Shown: positions 14,735 to 22,219, counted from the first letter of the stretch. The stretch: 26,196 nucleotides of DNA from JAICLK01 sp035478715 (GCA_035478715.1 DATIJK010000096.1:1-26196), one strand, 5' to 3'. Translations and numbers: made by a program. Notes: generated from the sequence alone by a model not told the origin.

Positions 14735-14758
14735 ATTACTTTTGGCAGCAAAAGTAAT
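14735..14758. repeat. Hairpin ATTACTTTTG-GCAG-CAAAAGTAAT
   Basis: Perfect 10-bp inverted repeat with a 4-nt loop, similar to the one at 13439-13463. Confidence 0.7.
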
Positions 14759-14887
14759 GTAGAAAATTGTCTGTTGGCAATAAAATTAACAGTTTTTTCG
14801 TATAATTTTTCACCGGATTTTTGTGTCGTTTGTACCTGCACCAAAATCCAGTCTACCGGATAATAGGTGGTACCGATTGGAGGTACT

Positions 14888-15106
14888 ATGGCAGAAATAG
14901 TTTACACAAGAGCAAACCCACTATCAGGCGTAATAGGCTTGGTCTACATCATTATCGGTGTAGTAGTCGCAAGTTCTAATGGATACTTGGGCGCAGTTTT
15001 CAGCTCGATACCCCACCTACTATCAGCATTTCTAGCTATTTTGCTTTGGCCGGCAATCCTACTCGGCGCCAACTTGCACTTGGGCGCGACGATTTTCGTA
15101 AGATAA
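14888..15106 (+). CDS. Small two-helix membrane protein (72 aa)
   Basis: Starts at the ATG at 14888, with GGAGGT 5 nt upstream and a GATAAT -10 at 14859-14864. Two hydrophobic helices at about 12-29 (LSGVIGLVYIIIGVVVA) and 41-62 (IPHLLSAFLAILLWPAILLG) are joined by a short polar loop with Asn and Gly. Both termini are short. Small two-helix proteins of this kind are frequent in Saccharibacteria, but function is unknown. It is one of the few genes in this region with a canonical Shine-Dalgarno. Confidence 0.75.
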   Translation: MAEIVYTRANPLSGVIGLVYIIIGVVVASSNGYLGAVFSSIPHLLSAFLAILLWPAILLGANLHLGATIFVR

Positions 15107-15157
15107 TAAGATAATCAACTTCACATAAGTAGAAAATTGTGCTTTAATCAATTTTCT

Positions 15158-15616
15158 ATGACGATGGAAATGATTGCGGTGATTGACGGCCGTTTGCATG
15201 AACAGCCGATTCACCATGAGCGACAGATATTAAACAAAAAAGAAGTCAATCAATACGATGAGCTTGAGCTTGTCAAGATTGGCGACGACGGTCAAGAAAC
15301 TGTCGAGCGTGTAAAAGTGCTAGTGACGGGTCAGAAGTTGCGTAACGGTAGTGTCGAACGATTTCAAGTCAGTGCGCATCATTTGGTTTTGCAGATACTT
15401 GACGGTGTTCGTGCAGGCCAAGTCCGCGACGGGCGTTGGGACCATATCGGCATTGATATGGTCCGCCCCAATGACCGTGCACCGTATTACTGGCAAGCCG
15501 ACACTGAATTCGGTTGGGAAATCCCAGATGATCCAGACGCATATTGGTTAGACACCGGTGTTTACTTGCGAACTCTCGCACAGCAAGTCGATCCAACCCA
15601 AGCTGAAAACCAGTAA
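15158..15616 (+). CDS. Hypothetical protein (152 aa)
   Basis: Starts at the ATG at 15158; an extended -10 (TG-C-TTTAAT, 15143-15148) ends 10 nt before it, and the alternative TTG further up would lie in the promoter. The protein is soluble and acidic, with beta-strand-like segments (DELELVKIG, VERVKVLVTG, HLVLQILDGVR) and an aromatic C-terminal stretch PYYWQADTEFGWEIPDDPDAYW. No catalytic motif or family is recognised. The next gene follows after 18 nt on the same strand and may be cotranscribed. Confidence 0.65.
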   Translation: MTMEMIAVIDGRLHEQPIHHERQILNKKEVNQYDELELVKIGDDGQETVERVKVLVTGQKLRNGSVERFQVSAHHLVLQILDGVRAGQVRDGRWDHIGIDMVRPNDRAPYYWQADTEFGWEIPDDPDAYWLDTGVYLRTLAQQVDPTQAENQ

Positions 15617-15634
15617 ATAGGATTCAATATAATC

Positions 15635-16021
15635 ATGAGTCATGAGGACCCGCGCGTCTTTTCAGAACGCCGTATATTTTTCCCAAGCCAGATCGTGGAA
15701 AAGACCGGCGTAAAAGAAAACATGTTGCTGGATTTTGTCCTTACCACCTCGGTTGATGATATTGTGGTGCGGGTTGTAGTTGCTGGCGTGAACAAACGGT
15801 TGCAATCAGCGCCCGGATTTAATGAGCGGGTGCCGTCGGACCCAAGCCAGTTCATTGATGATGACACCAGTGTGGTTTTAATGATGCTGGAAGCCGATGA
15901 GCAGATATCGTTTTTTTACGTCAGTTGGATGGATCTCGGCATGGAGCAGCGGCTAGCTAAGGACGGCCAAAGCATGGAGTGGCCGTTTTACTTCCAATGC
16001 TTATGCCATATCGATTACTGA
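15635..16021 (+). CDS. Hypothetical protein (128 aa)
   Basis: Soluble, acidic, unrecognised. Strand-like segments VDDIVVRVVVAGV, TSVVLMMLEADEQISFFYVSW and a Cys pair near the end (FQCLCHIDY). A TATAAT (15628-15633) abuts the ATG, too close to serve this start, so translation probably relies on cotranscription with the gene ending at 15616; AGGA at 15619-15622 could act as a weak Shine-Dalgarno. The gene on the opposite strand ends 22 nt away. Confidence 0.62.
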   Translation: MSHEDPRVFSERRIFFPSQIVEKTGVKENMLLDFVLTTSVDDIVVRVVVAGVNKRLQSAPGFNERVPSDPSQFIDDDTSVVLMMLEADEQISFFYVSWMDLGMEQRLAKDGQSMEWPFYFQCLCHIDY

Positions 16022-16043
16022 ATTGAATAACTGCGTGTTCTGG

Positions 16044-16736
16044 CTAGGATGCGTTGTTTCCGTCTGACCTCAGCATGCTAGCGGCAAACAGCATACGGGT
16101 GCGTTTGCGATTAGCGGAATCTTTAAAATGGGCCGGTGTTTTTAGCTCGCCGAGTGTTTTGATTTGTTCCAATACTTCATCAACTGTGATTGTATTCGGC
16201 CGCTCATACAGATACGGCCGGGTTCCGTCCGCTAGCTCAATGATTAGTAGTTGTGTGTTGTCTACAATGTCTTCGCGCATACCCAACTGATGATTGACGC
16301 TGAATTCGGGTTCGGACGCTGCGTAGAATTCCGCCCAATTAATCATGTCTGCATCGTTTGGGGGTGCGATGGTCAACGATTCCAATGCCTGTTCATCTGC
16401 AGCCGATATCACTCCGGCTACCTTTATCGCGACATCGGCAGTTTGGTATCTAGTAATACCCTGAAAAACATATGATTCCCGTTGCATTGGCCGTATAGCT
16501 GGCGCAAACGTATATAAGATTCCTTCTTGTACCCAATAACTTTGCTGAATTGGTCCCAAATAATTGGTTGCTATCAGCAAGTTGTCCCATGCCATTAGCA
16601 AGAATGGCAGTGACTCGCTTTCGTATGTCGCAATAATTCTTGCCGCTGCCGCAATTTGCTCTGCAGTAAATTCCGCCCGTTGGACTGCAAGTTCATCACC
16701 CCTGCTATCGCCGGGATACCCATCCATACCGCTCAT
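16044..16736 (-). CDS. Hypothetical protein (230 aa)
   Basis: Unrecognised, soluble and acidic. A helical N-terminus (FTAEQIAAAARIIATYE), a hydrophobic but short stretch SLPFLLMAWDNLLIATNYLG that is probably a buried helix, a central beta-like part, and DNTQLLIIELADGTRPYLYERPNTITVDEVLEQIKTL near the C-terminus, followed by a basic tail (SANRKRTRMLF). The ATG at 16736 is supported by a TATATT -10 (16742-16747) ending 6 nt upstream, giving a leaderless transcript. It converges on the gene ending at 16021. Confidence 0.65.
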   Translation of the reverse strand: MSGMDGYPGDSRGDELAVQRAEFTAEQIAAAARIIATYESESLPFLLMAWDNLLIATNYLGPIQQSYWVQEGILYTFAPAIRPMQRESYVFQGITRYQTADVAIKVAGVISAADEQALESLTIAPPNDADMINWAEFYAASEPEFSVNHQLGMREDIVDNTQLLIIELADGTRPYLYERPNTITVDEVLEQIKTLGELKTPAHFKDSANRKRTRMLFAASMLRSDGNNAS

Positions 16737-16741
16737 GTAAA

Positions 16742-16747
16742 AATATA
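16742..16747 (-). promoter_or_regulatory. -10 element TATATT, leaderless promoter
   Basis: Ends 6 nt before the ATG at 16736 on the minus strand. Confidence 0.5.
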
Positions 16748-16867
16748 TTTAGCACTAAAAAAACAATGAGGTCAATAATATTTCACACAGTGCCAGATAG
16801 GTCATTTTACAGTAATCACGTAACTCTGATTTGTGACAATTTCAAAATAGTATAAAGTAATATAACT

Positions 16868-17467
16868 ATGGCCGGGATTGAGTCATCCGAGCTGGATATG
16901 GCAAATGCTGAACGCACTTCGTTATTTTATGTCAGTGTGGTCGGCAGAGCCGGTATGGTTGGCATCGACGTTGAGTTGATGGGGCCGGATGGCATGATTG
17001 GAATTCCCGAAGAAATTGCGAGGCAAACGGCCGTCAGAGATCTGGGAGCAACTTCGGCTGATAGATTGATCTTGTGGGCGCGTCCGGAAATCGTCGCGCA
17101 AAATGGGCCGCAAAATGTGCCCGAGACGGACGTAGAAGAACTATTAGAATTTTACAATGGCCGACTGCGGATGTATCCCGCGCAACGTAAACTTTTTATT
17201 GACGGTCAATTACTACGTACGCCTGCATTAGGTTTCAATGTCCTTGAACTGTTGGCCAGGAATGCTGGACGAGTAATATCAAAGCAAATTTTAAAAGATA
17301 GGGTTTGGCAAAATCCGGAGATAAGCGACGAAGCAGTCAGAATCCAAATCGGCAGGATTCGAAAGCACACGCTCGGAGACGAACTGGCGGAGGGGCTTGT
17401 AACAATACCTAGTGTAGGTTATATGCTCAATCCTGGGTTCATACCGGCTACCTCGGGAAATATGTAA
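16868..17467 (+). CDS. Winged-helix (OmpR/PhoB-type) DNA-binding protein without receiver domain, copy 1
   Basis: 199 aa. Residues about 98-189 are a Trans_reg_C winged helix: beta-strands around LRMYPAQRKLFIDGQLL, helix LGFNVLELLARNAGRVISKQILKDRVW, recognition helix EAVRIQIGRIRKHTLG and the wing TIPSVGYMLNP (family: 'T.rg.GY.l'). In place of a phospho-receiver domain, residues 18-95 form a module also found in copy 2 (GPDGMIGIPEEIARQ, LILWARPEIVAQNG.QNVPE). A sequence-specific regulator is likely; the signal is unknown. The ATG at 16868 lies 12 nt after TATAAA (16851-16856). In copy 2 the aligned position six bases earlier is ATG, here ATA. Confidence 0.8.
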   Translation: MAGIESSELDMANAERTSLFYVSVVGRAGMVGIDVELMGPDGMIGIPEEIARQTAVRDLGATSADRLILWARPEIVAQNGPQNVPETDVEELLEFYNGRLRMYPAQRKLFIDGQLLRTPALGFNVLELLARNAGRVISKQILKDRVWQNPEISDEAVRIQIGRIRKHTLGDELAEGLVTIPSVGYMLNPGFIPATSGNM

Positions 17468-17533
17468 AACTGGTACCCAGCATGCGCTTGGATAACAAAA
17501 TACAAATAGAAATTTGCAAACCAAGTTAAATAG

Positions 17534-17539
17534 TATAAT
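17534..17539 (+). promoter_or_regulatory. -10 element TATAAT, leaderless promoter
   Basis: Perfect TATAAT ending 6 nt before the ATG at 17545. The surrounding AAATAGTATAAWGTAATAT is shared with the promoter of copy 1 (from 16845), so the promoter was duplicated with the gene. Confidence 0.68.
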
Positions 17540-17544
17540 GTAAT

Positions 17545-18150
17545 ATGTCCATGGCTGGAGAAGGGTTATCGGGTGACGGACAGGCTGGCATGCCCTTTAT
17601 ATTTTATGTCGAAGTGCCTGGCAAGGAAGGATTAGCCGGTGCAGACCCGGATATTATTGGTCCGAATGGTATGGTCAGGCTTTCAGATGAAGCTGCCCGG
17701 GAAATCGCTGTCAGGCGCTTGGGTGCTGAAGCCACGGATGAGCTAATTGTGTGGGCGCGCCCGCGGATCACCGTAGAAAACGGGCAGCAAAACGTGCCTG
17801 AGGCTGACGAAGAAGAGAAGTTCGAATTTTTCGGTGGCCGCTTGCAAATTTATCCGGAACGGCACGCTGTTTATGTTGATGGTACTTTTAGACGTACGTC
17901 CAGGATCAGGTTCAATATGATTGATTTGTTAGCAAGGAATGCTGGCCAGGTAATTACTCATGCCGTGTTTGAAAGCCGAATTTGGAACGGAAAAAGAGTC
18001 ACCAAAAATAACCTCTGGTTCCATATCAATTTAATCAGGTCTGAGATACTTGGCGAGGATTTGGCAGATGCACTTGAATCTGTAAGAGAAACTGGCTTCC
18101 GGCTGAATCCAAAATTCGTGCCAACTACAACTACGCAGGAAGATAATTGA
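17545..18150 (+). CDS. Winged-helix (OmpR/PhoB-type) DNA-binding protein without receiver domain, copy 2
   Basis: 201 aa, tandem paralogue of the upstream gene. The two align without gaps from about residue 18 to 193; identical blocks include GxDGM/GNGM, AxRxLGA, L-I-[LV]-WARP, NG.QNVPE and LLARNAG.VI. The winged helix (about 98-189) has the recognition helix NNLWFHINLIRSEILG and wing VRETGFRLNP, so the DNA contacts differ from copy 1 (fewer basic residues), suggesting a diverged or lost site preference. The leaderless start ATG at 17545 is followed by a second ATG at 17551 that aligns with the start of copy 1. The gene converges with the anti-sigma-like gene 21 nt away. Confidence 0.8.
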   Translation: MSMAGEGLSGDGQAGMPFIFYVEVPGKEGLAGADPDIIGPNGMVRLSDEAAREIAVRRLGAEATDELIVWARPRITVENGQQNVPEADEEEKFEFFGGRLQIYPERHAVYVDGTFRRTSRIRFNMIDLLARNAGQVITHAVFESRIWNGKRVTKNNLWFHINLIRSEILGEDLADALESVRETGFRLNPKFVPTTTTQEDN

Positions 18151-18171
18151 TTCAACAGAGCTATGCGTCTG

Positions 18172-18735
18172 CTACGTAGTGTCCAGGGATTTCAGGCTGT
18201 CCGCGATCGCTTGCCGGACTTCTGGTTGCGCATGTGCGGAAGCTTTTTGCAGCATGTTTTTGCAGTATGCGAATGCGCTGGCTGCATCTTCGTCTGATGC
18301 GGACTTATATATTTGCGCCTGTTTATTGTAATCTTGCAGCGTACTCAATATTACCCCTGAACCGGCGTTTTTTTGCGCCAGTGCGTTCACCTGCTGCGCC
18401 CGCTTCATCATGACGCTTCCCCGATAATCTGGATGCATACGTATCATCGTATTGTCCGAGAATTTCTGCACCGCGTACAGCGGGCTGCTTGGCAGCACCG
18501 TCTGTGCCAGCAGTAGTACGGCAAATCCTGCCGCCAATCCAACTACCCCGACCGTAACAAGTCTGAACGGTTTTGCTATAAAAGCGAATCTTGATTTGGG
18601 GGCTGCGGGCTGCGATGCGTCAACGTGCAATCGCTGTAAATCAGTCGCTATCGGCAACAATGAGTCTGCTTCTTGCTCGCTTGCACCGGCTTGCACCAAT
18701 TCCTGCTGCAGTTGTTTTTGCCATGACGTTGTCAT
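18172..18735 (-). CDS. Anti-sigma-like single-pass membrane protein (DUF5667-like)
   Basis: 187 aa. An N-terminal cytosolic part (1-57) would bind the sigma factor; one transmembrane helix lies at about 58-80 (LVTVGVVGLAAGFAVLLLAQTV); outside is SPLYAVQKFSDNTMIRMHPDYRGSVMMKRAQQVNAL, the pattern of DUF5667, a domain commonly found on sigma-linked membrane proteins. The start overlaps the stop of the sigma gene by ATGA, so translation is coupled and stoichiometric expression is expected. The classic zinc-binding HxxxCxxC motif of ZAS anti-sigma factors is absent, so another binding mode is needed. Role inferred from context and layout. Confidence 0.75.
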   Translation of the reverse strand: MTTSWQKQLQQELVQAGASEQEADSLLPIATDLQRLHVDASQPAAPKSRFAFIAKPFRLVTVGVVGLAAGFAVLLLAQTVLPSSPLYAVQKFSDNTMIRMHPDYRGSVMMKRAQQVNALAQKNAGSGVILSTLQDYNKQAQIYKSASDEDAASAFAYCKNMLQKASAHAQPEVRQAIADSLKSLDTT

Positions 18736-19250
18736 TCCAGATACCCTTTCAACTTCTTTAGTGCGCGGTATTGCAACACGCGCACGTTGGCCTCGCTTTT
18801 GCCCATCCGCTGCGCCGTTTCGCGGGCTGATAATCCGGCTATGAATCGGAAATGCACGACATAGAACATGTCAACCGGCAGCTTGCCTACCGCATGTTCA
18901 AGCTTGTTGATCATGATCTGCTGATCCAGTACTTCTTCGATCGGCCTTTCGTTTTCTTCCGGCAGCTCGACGGCATCGGTATCGATTGCAATGTCTTTCT
19001 TTTTGCGCCAGTAATCTATGACGGTCGTCCGCGCGATCCGCCACAGCCAGGCGTGCTGCGAGCCGCCCTTAAAACTGTCCCTCGTGCGCCAGGCTTTTTC
19101 AAAGACGCTGCTCGTTAAGTCCTGGGCGGCCATCTGATCCCTGGTCCGCCAAAACATAAACCGCAGTATCTTGGGCTCGTTCGCCCGGTACATGCTTTCG
19201 AATTCCTTATAATCATCCATGTCTTTTTTAGTTAACGGTCTAATCGGCAT
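18732..19250 (-). CDS. ECF-type RNA polymerase sigma factor
   Basis: 172 aa. Region 2 covers about 24-85 (DLTSSVFEKAWRTRDSF, then QHAWLWRIARTTVIDYWRKK, the typical region 2.3-2.4) and region 4 covers about 110-170 (LPVDMFYVVHFRFIAGLSARETAQRMGKSEANVRVLQYRALKKLK, a helix-turn-helix for the -35). A two-domain sigma of this length without region 3 is a group IV (ECF) sigma. The anti-sigma-like gene overlaps it by 4 nt. ATG at 19250 is annotated; the ATG at 19220 (MDDYKEFE) is an alternative, and neither has a clear Shine-Dalgarno or -10. It likely drives an envelope or stress regulon; the targets are not visible here. Confidence 0.88.
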   Translation of the reverse strand: MPIRPLTKKDMDDYKEFESMYRANEPKILRFMFWRTRDQMAAQDLTSSVFEKAWRTRDSFKGGSQHAWLWRIARTTVIDYWRKKKDIAIDTDAVELPEENERPIEEVLDQQIMINKLEHAVGKLPVDMFYVVHFRFIAGLSARETAQRMGKSEANVRVLQYRALKKLKGYLE

Positions 19251-19339
19251 AACGTTACACTTTTTAATCCCTGCTTCGGTTGTTTGTATTTGTTTTAACT
19301 TACTTACTGATAATTAGCTGTTAGACTTTGCGCTTTCTT

Positions 19340-19384
19340 AAAAAAAGCCTGCGCCGCCAAGGGCCATCTGGCGCAGACTTTTTA
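19340..19384 (-). terminator. Strong intrinsic terminator, possibly bidirectional
   Basis: 10-bp stem AGCCTGCGCC/GGCGCAGACT (one G-U) at 19346-19355 and 19370-19379. On the minus strand it is followed by seven T; on plus by TTTTATC. It ends the 121-aa gene and isolates the sigma operon. Confidence 0.85.
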
Positions 19385-19416
19385 TCAGGTTAAACCGTTA
19401 GAAGTAATTTCTTCGA

Positions 19417-19782
19417 TTAGTAATCACGGGAACTGTAACTCATGAAGTCGCCGTACATGTTGCCGCCGTAGTTATCGCGGCTGTTCATCCCGTACATGTC
19501 CATGCGATTTGAGTTGCTGTAATCGTTGTTGCTGTAATCCTTGTTGTTGTGCTTGTGGCGATCGCAATCGTGATGCTTGTTATGCTTGTGGTTGTCGTGC
19601 ATCGGCGAGTACGAAGAACTAGAATAGCTGTTGCTGTAGCCGTTGTTGCCCCAGTCGTACGATGATGCGCCGGCTGTAGCCGATCCCAATATCACGATGG
19701 AGCCGGCTGCTGCCGACCCGGCCAAAATCCTTTTGATCAATCGTTGCTTGCTGCTTACAAAGTTTGCAGTTCGTATGTTCAT
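19417..19782 (-). CDS. Small secreted Asn/Ser/Tyr/His-rich protein
   Basis: 121 aa. Signal peptide about 14-40 (LIKRILAGSAAAGSIVILGSATAGA). The mature part is low-complexity: WGNNGYSNSYSSSS, then MHDNHKHNKHHDCDRHKHNN, then repeated DYSNNDYSNSN and Met/Tyr/Gly-rich sequence. The His cluster and a single Cys suggest metal binding or a flexible surface layer protein; it is not related to the GHGYG family by motif. A strong Shine-Dalgarno (AGGGGGT) precedes the ATG. The leader appears long (about 85 nt) and structured, with a TATGCAG-GAA-CTGCATA hairpin, so post-transcriptional control is plausible. It lies upstream of the ECF sigma gene but is separated from it by a terminator. Confidence 0.78.
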   Translation of the reverse strand: MNIRTANFVSSKQRLIKRILAGSAAAGSIVILGSATAGASSYDWGNNGYSNSYSSSSYSPMHDNHKHNKHHDCDRHKHNNKDYSNNDYSNSNRMDMYGMNSRDNYGGNMYGDFMSYSSRDY

Positions 19783-19809
19783 AGCTACCCCCTAGCCATA
19801 TTATGTTTC

Positions 19810-19878
19810 AAAATATGCAGTTCCTGCATACCAAGCTGATGTCCCCACCGGAAGAAACATCAACAGCCCTGTAGTATA
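19810..19878 (-). promoter_or_regulatory. Promoter (-10 TATACT) and structured 5' leader of the small secreted protein gene
   Basis: TATACT at 19873-19878 (minus) lies within the loop of a GCCC...GGGC dyad. Downstream, on the minus strand, are GATGT...ACATC and a perfect TATGCAG-GAA-CTGCATA hairpin before the Shine-Dalgarno. Confidence 0.5.
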
Positions 19879-19914
19879 AGTAAACGGGCTGGCATCGAAA
19901 ATGTTACAAGATTT

Positions 19915-20523
19915 CTACACTGCAGCTTGGTCTGTCGCACGCTCGAAATCGCTGAACGCCGTTGCAATCGACCGTACCGTTGCGATGTCGGGGCTGCCGA
20001 TATAGTACATAATCGGCGCCGGGCTGCCTTGCACGGCAGATGGACGCATATAAGGCATTAATAGTAATACACCTTCGGCTTCGTTGGTGGCCATGAATAA
20101 TCCGCGATACCAGGAACAGCCTTCTACATAGGGATGCAGTGCACTTTCAGGATCAATCCCAAAGAATTCTGCTAATTCGGGCAACTCGCGAACATGGAAA
20201 CCGGCTAATTCTTTGGGTATGTCTCCTGGTACAGAAGTCAACAAAAAACCTTCCACCCGTGCAACGTGGCCTTCTGTCAGGGTTAACGTGGCTTTCTCAT
20301 CATCTACTCTGATTGCACCGGGTATCAGGTCGCGGCTTTCGCCCTCGGGGTCGTGTGATAATATTTCGCCATACGTCAGCCGGGCAGCCAAAAGGTCGGC
20401 TTTTGAAAACTGTTTGGCCGGGTCTGATAAACGCGGATGGACAAGGCCGACAACCGCGCCCAACTTAGCCTGCAACATCTCATGGCGAAGTTGTAAATGA
20501 TCATTGCCGACCTTCTCGTTCAT
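19915..20523 (-). CDS. Hypothetical protein (202 aa)
   Basis: Unrecognised soluble protein. The N-terminal 50 residues are helical (LQLRHEMLQAKLGAVVGLV); next come beta-like stretches (EKATLTLTEGHVARVEGFLLTSV), an acidic turn with FFGIDPES, then LLLMPYMRPSAVQGSPAPIMYYIGSP and a C-terminal helix. The single Cys lies near residue 137. No catalytic motif is seen. The start is supported by TATACT (20530-20535) ending 7 nt upstream. Confidence 0.65.
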   Translation of the reverse strand: MNEKVGNDHLQLRHEMLQAKLGAVVGLVHPRLSDPAKQFSKADLLAARLTYGEILSHDPEGESRDLIPGAIRVDDEKATLTLTEGHVARVEGFLLTSVPGDIPKELAGFHVRELPELAEFFGIDPESALHPYVEGCSWYRGLFMATNEAEGVLLLMPYMRPSAVQGSPAPIMYYIGSPDIATVRSIATAFSDFERATDQAAV

Positions 20524-20529
20524 ACCTAT

Positions 20530-20535
20530 AGTATA
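20530..20535 (-). promoter_or_regulatory. -10 element TATACT, leaderless promoter
   Basis: On the minus strand, ends 7 nt before the ATG at 20523. Confidence 0.58.
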
Positions 20536-20638
20536 TAATATTTATGTAAATATGTACAGTAGTCGTACGTCATTCCGGTGCAGGTTTACGGTGAGCGTAG
20601 TTGAACCGCTGGAATCAAATATATATGGGATTGAATGC

Positions 20639-21142
20639 CTATTGTGCGGATGCCATCTGATGCGGGACTGTTATAACTTCCATGCATGTTAGTACGCCAA
20701 TCTGGCTTGCCTGCAAGACTGCCAGTTCGGCTGACAATGTGTAAACGCCGTTGTGCTGATACGGTTCTGATTCGATTTGCACCGGTTGCCCATCCTGGGT
20801 TATCGGTACTGCTCCGTTTTCACCAACAGCATTCTCTGAATCACCGGAACCATCGCCCCACTGCACATTCGCTGCCATGACATCGCCTGGAACATCAGGA
20901 GGCTTGCCTACCGTAACCAGAATTACTCGTTTCGTAATCCAATCGATACTTATATTGCATTTGCCGGCGGGAGCTACTGTCTCCCCTCCTGACGGCGCTG
21001 GGCTGGAAGAAAAGATTTCCGCGCTTGGGCTGGCGCCAGGCGCACGTTCGCCGCCACCCGAGCTGCCAGAACTGCTGCAACCAATACAAAGCGATCCAAC
21101 CGCCGCCAGTGCCACCCCAGTAGTAAAAAGCATCCGTGCCAT
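20639..21142 (-). CDS. Putative lipoprotein with PKD-like domain
   Basis: 167 aa from the ATG at 21142; TATACT at 21151-21156 ends 9 nt upstream, so the in-frame codons before it are promoter. The N-terminus has a hydrophobic core then SLCIGCSSSGSSGGG: a lipobox-like Cys followed by a Ser/Gly linker, although Cys at -3 is unusual, so a plain signal peptide is possible. After a Pro/Ser/Gly-rich linker (to about 58) comes a beta-sandwich with VQWGDGSGDSENA and YQHNGVYTLSAEL, the [VW]xWGDGS...G.Y.[LV] pattern of PKD domains. It probably acts at the cell surface in binding. Function otherwise unknown. Confidence 0.72.
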   Translation of the reverse strand: MARMLFTTGVALAAVGSLCIGCSSSGSSGGGERAPGASPSAEIFSSSPAPSGGETVAPAGKCNISIDWITKRVILVTVGKPPDVPGDVMAANVQWGDGSGDSENAVGENGAVPITQDGQPVQIESEPYQHNGVYTLSAELAVLQASQIGVLTCMEVITVPHQMASAQ

Positions 21143-21150
21143 AGCACTGT

Positions 21151-21156
21151 AGTATA
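21151..21156 (-). promoter_or_regulatory. -10 element TATACT
   Basis: Minus strand, ends 9 nt before the ATG at 21142; decides that start over the in-frame upstream ATG. Confidence 0.5.
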
Positions 21157-21292
21157 CCGCAAACAAACGTTTCGTCTATCTGTATTTATACGAGGTGCCC
21201 GATCTTACTAGCGCAGGCTAAGCTCATGAAAATCGGGATTCTATATGGTCTTATGCCAGGGTCGTGCTACTAGCAAAATCCAAGATAAGTAG

Positions 21293-21298
21293 TATAGT
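21293..21298 (+). promoter_or_regulatory. -10 element TATAGT, leaderless promoter
   Basis: Ends 7 nt before the ATG at 21305; no Shine-Dalgarno. Confidence 0.55.
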
Positions 21299-21304
21299 AT
21301 TCGG

Positions 21305-22129
21305 ATGTTATCCAGCCCGCTAATCAGTAGCGAAATCCTAAAGTCAACGCTCCCGCCGCTCATTGATGAGTTTCTTGATCCTAAAAGCCATATCGGATTC
21401 AACGCCCAGGTTGCCGATTCGATAGAATCCGGCCGGCGCGGTTCGATACTGGTGCCAGCAGTCAATTTTATAATCAAAGCTTCAATTGAAGTGTGTAATG
21501 CGCCGTCAAATCGGGCACGGCTTTCGAATGAGGTGCTTGACCGGTCTGGTCAGATTATCGATGTCGCAGCTGATTTAGGCGAGTTGGCGATACTGGACAA
21601 TTGGTTTCATATGTACCTGGCGCAGGATTCGCGCTTATGTGCAGCGGTTGACGCGGATATGTCTTTGATTGCAGAATATTTTAATCCGCGAAAACCTAGA
21701 TTCCTAAAGTCGATGGTTAAGTCGCCCTTTGACGATACGGCTTACGTGGCCGGAGGCGCCAAAGGTAAACTTGACCAAGAGGGTGTCAGGCAAAATCATG
21801 CCGAAATAATCGGCCGGAGTGCTTCGTTGCTGACGTTCGCGCAGATTGACGGGCATAAAACCCGTGTAGAGGCGGAAGAACTGCTCGGCGGGCCGTACAT
21901 CGCTGCTAAATTCTATGAGGTCAAGCGTTCCCCGCTCGGCGTGGTGGATATCGGCTTCAACGAAGATGGTGTGACGCTGCTGCGAAAGCTGATGGTAAAA
22001 GGCAGGGGCTGCCCGGCTGCTGGGATGTACGAGGATGAAACACCCGAACAAAGCGTACTGCGCCTGGGCTGGGAAAAAATTGTACGATTCCTTATTACTC
22101 CCCAAGCCAGGCTACGATTAACCAACTAA
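21305..22129 (+). CDS. Hypothetical protein (274 aa)
   Basis: Unrecognised, soluble, mainly helical in the first 150 residues (GRRGSILVPAVNFIIKASIEV, QIIDVAADLGELAILDNWFHMYL). The C-terminal third has GGPYIAAKFYEVKRSPLGVVDIGFNEDG and KGRGCPAAGMYEDE; the latter is a conserved-looking Gly/Cys turn but no named motif. No signal peptide. Possible DNA or protein binding cannot be judged. The gene is alone on its strand and followed by a hairpin. Confidence 0.68.
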   Translation: MLSSPLISSEILKSTLPPLIDEFLDPKSHIGFNAQVADSIESGRRGSILVPAVNFIIKASIEVCNAPSNRARLSNEVLDRSGQIIDVAADLGELAILDNWFHMYLAQDSRLCAAVDADMSLIAEYFNPRKPRFLKSMVKSPFDDTAYVAGGAKGKLDQEGVRQNHAEIIGRSASLLTFAQIDGHKTRVEAEELLGGPYIAAKFYEVKRSPLGVVDIGFNEDGVTLLRKLMVKGRGCPAAGMYEDETPEQSVLRLGWEKIVRFLITPQARLRLTN

Positions 22130-22166
22130 AACAACTCCAAAATCCCAGAGCTAAAAAAAGTTACCG

Positions 22167-22186
22167 CTGGGCACAATAATGCCCAG
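22167..22186. terminator. Hairpin between convergent genes, probable terminator
   Basis: Perfect 7-bp stem CTGGGCA/TGCCCAG with a 6-nt loop. On the minus strand a run of seven T follows after seven bases (plus 22153-22159); on plus the T-tract is weak. It serves the genes ending at 22129 and 22220. Confidence 0.55.
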
Positions 22187-22219
22187 TATTGCCTGTCTGT
22201 TTAAGCTGTTATATCCATC

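Noticed and set aside
14578..14844. 88-codon minus-strand frame in the gap before the two-helix membrane protein
   Set aside because: It runs through the long inverted repeat and a hairpin, with no promoter or Shine-Dalgarno; the structure explains the sequence better.
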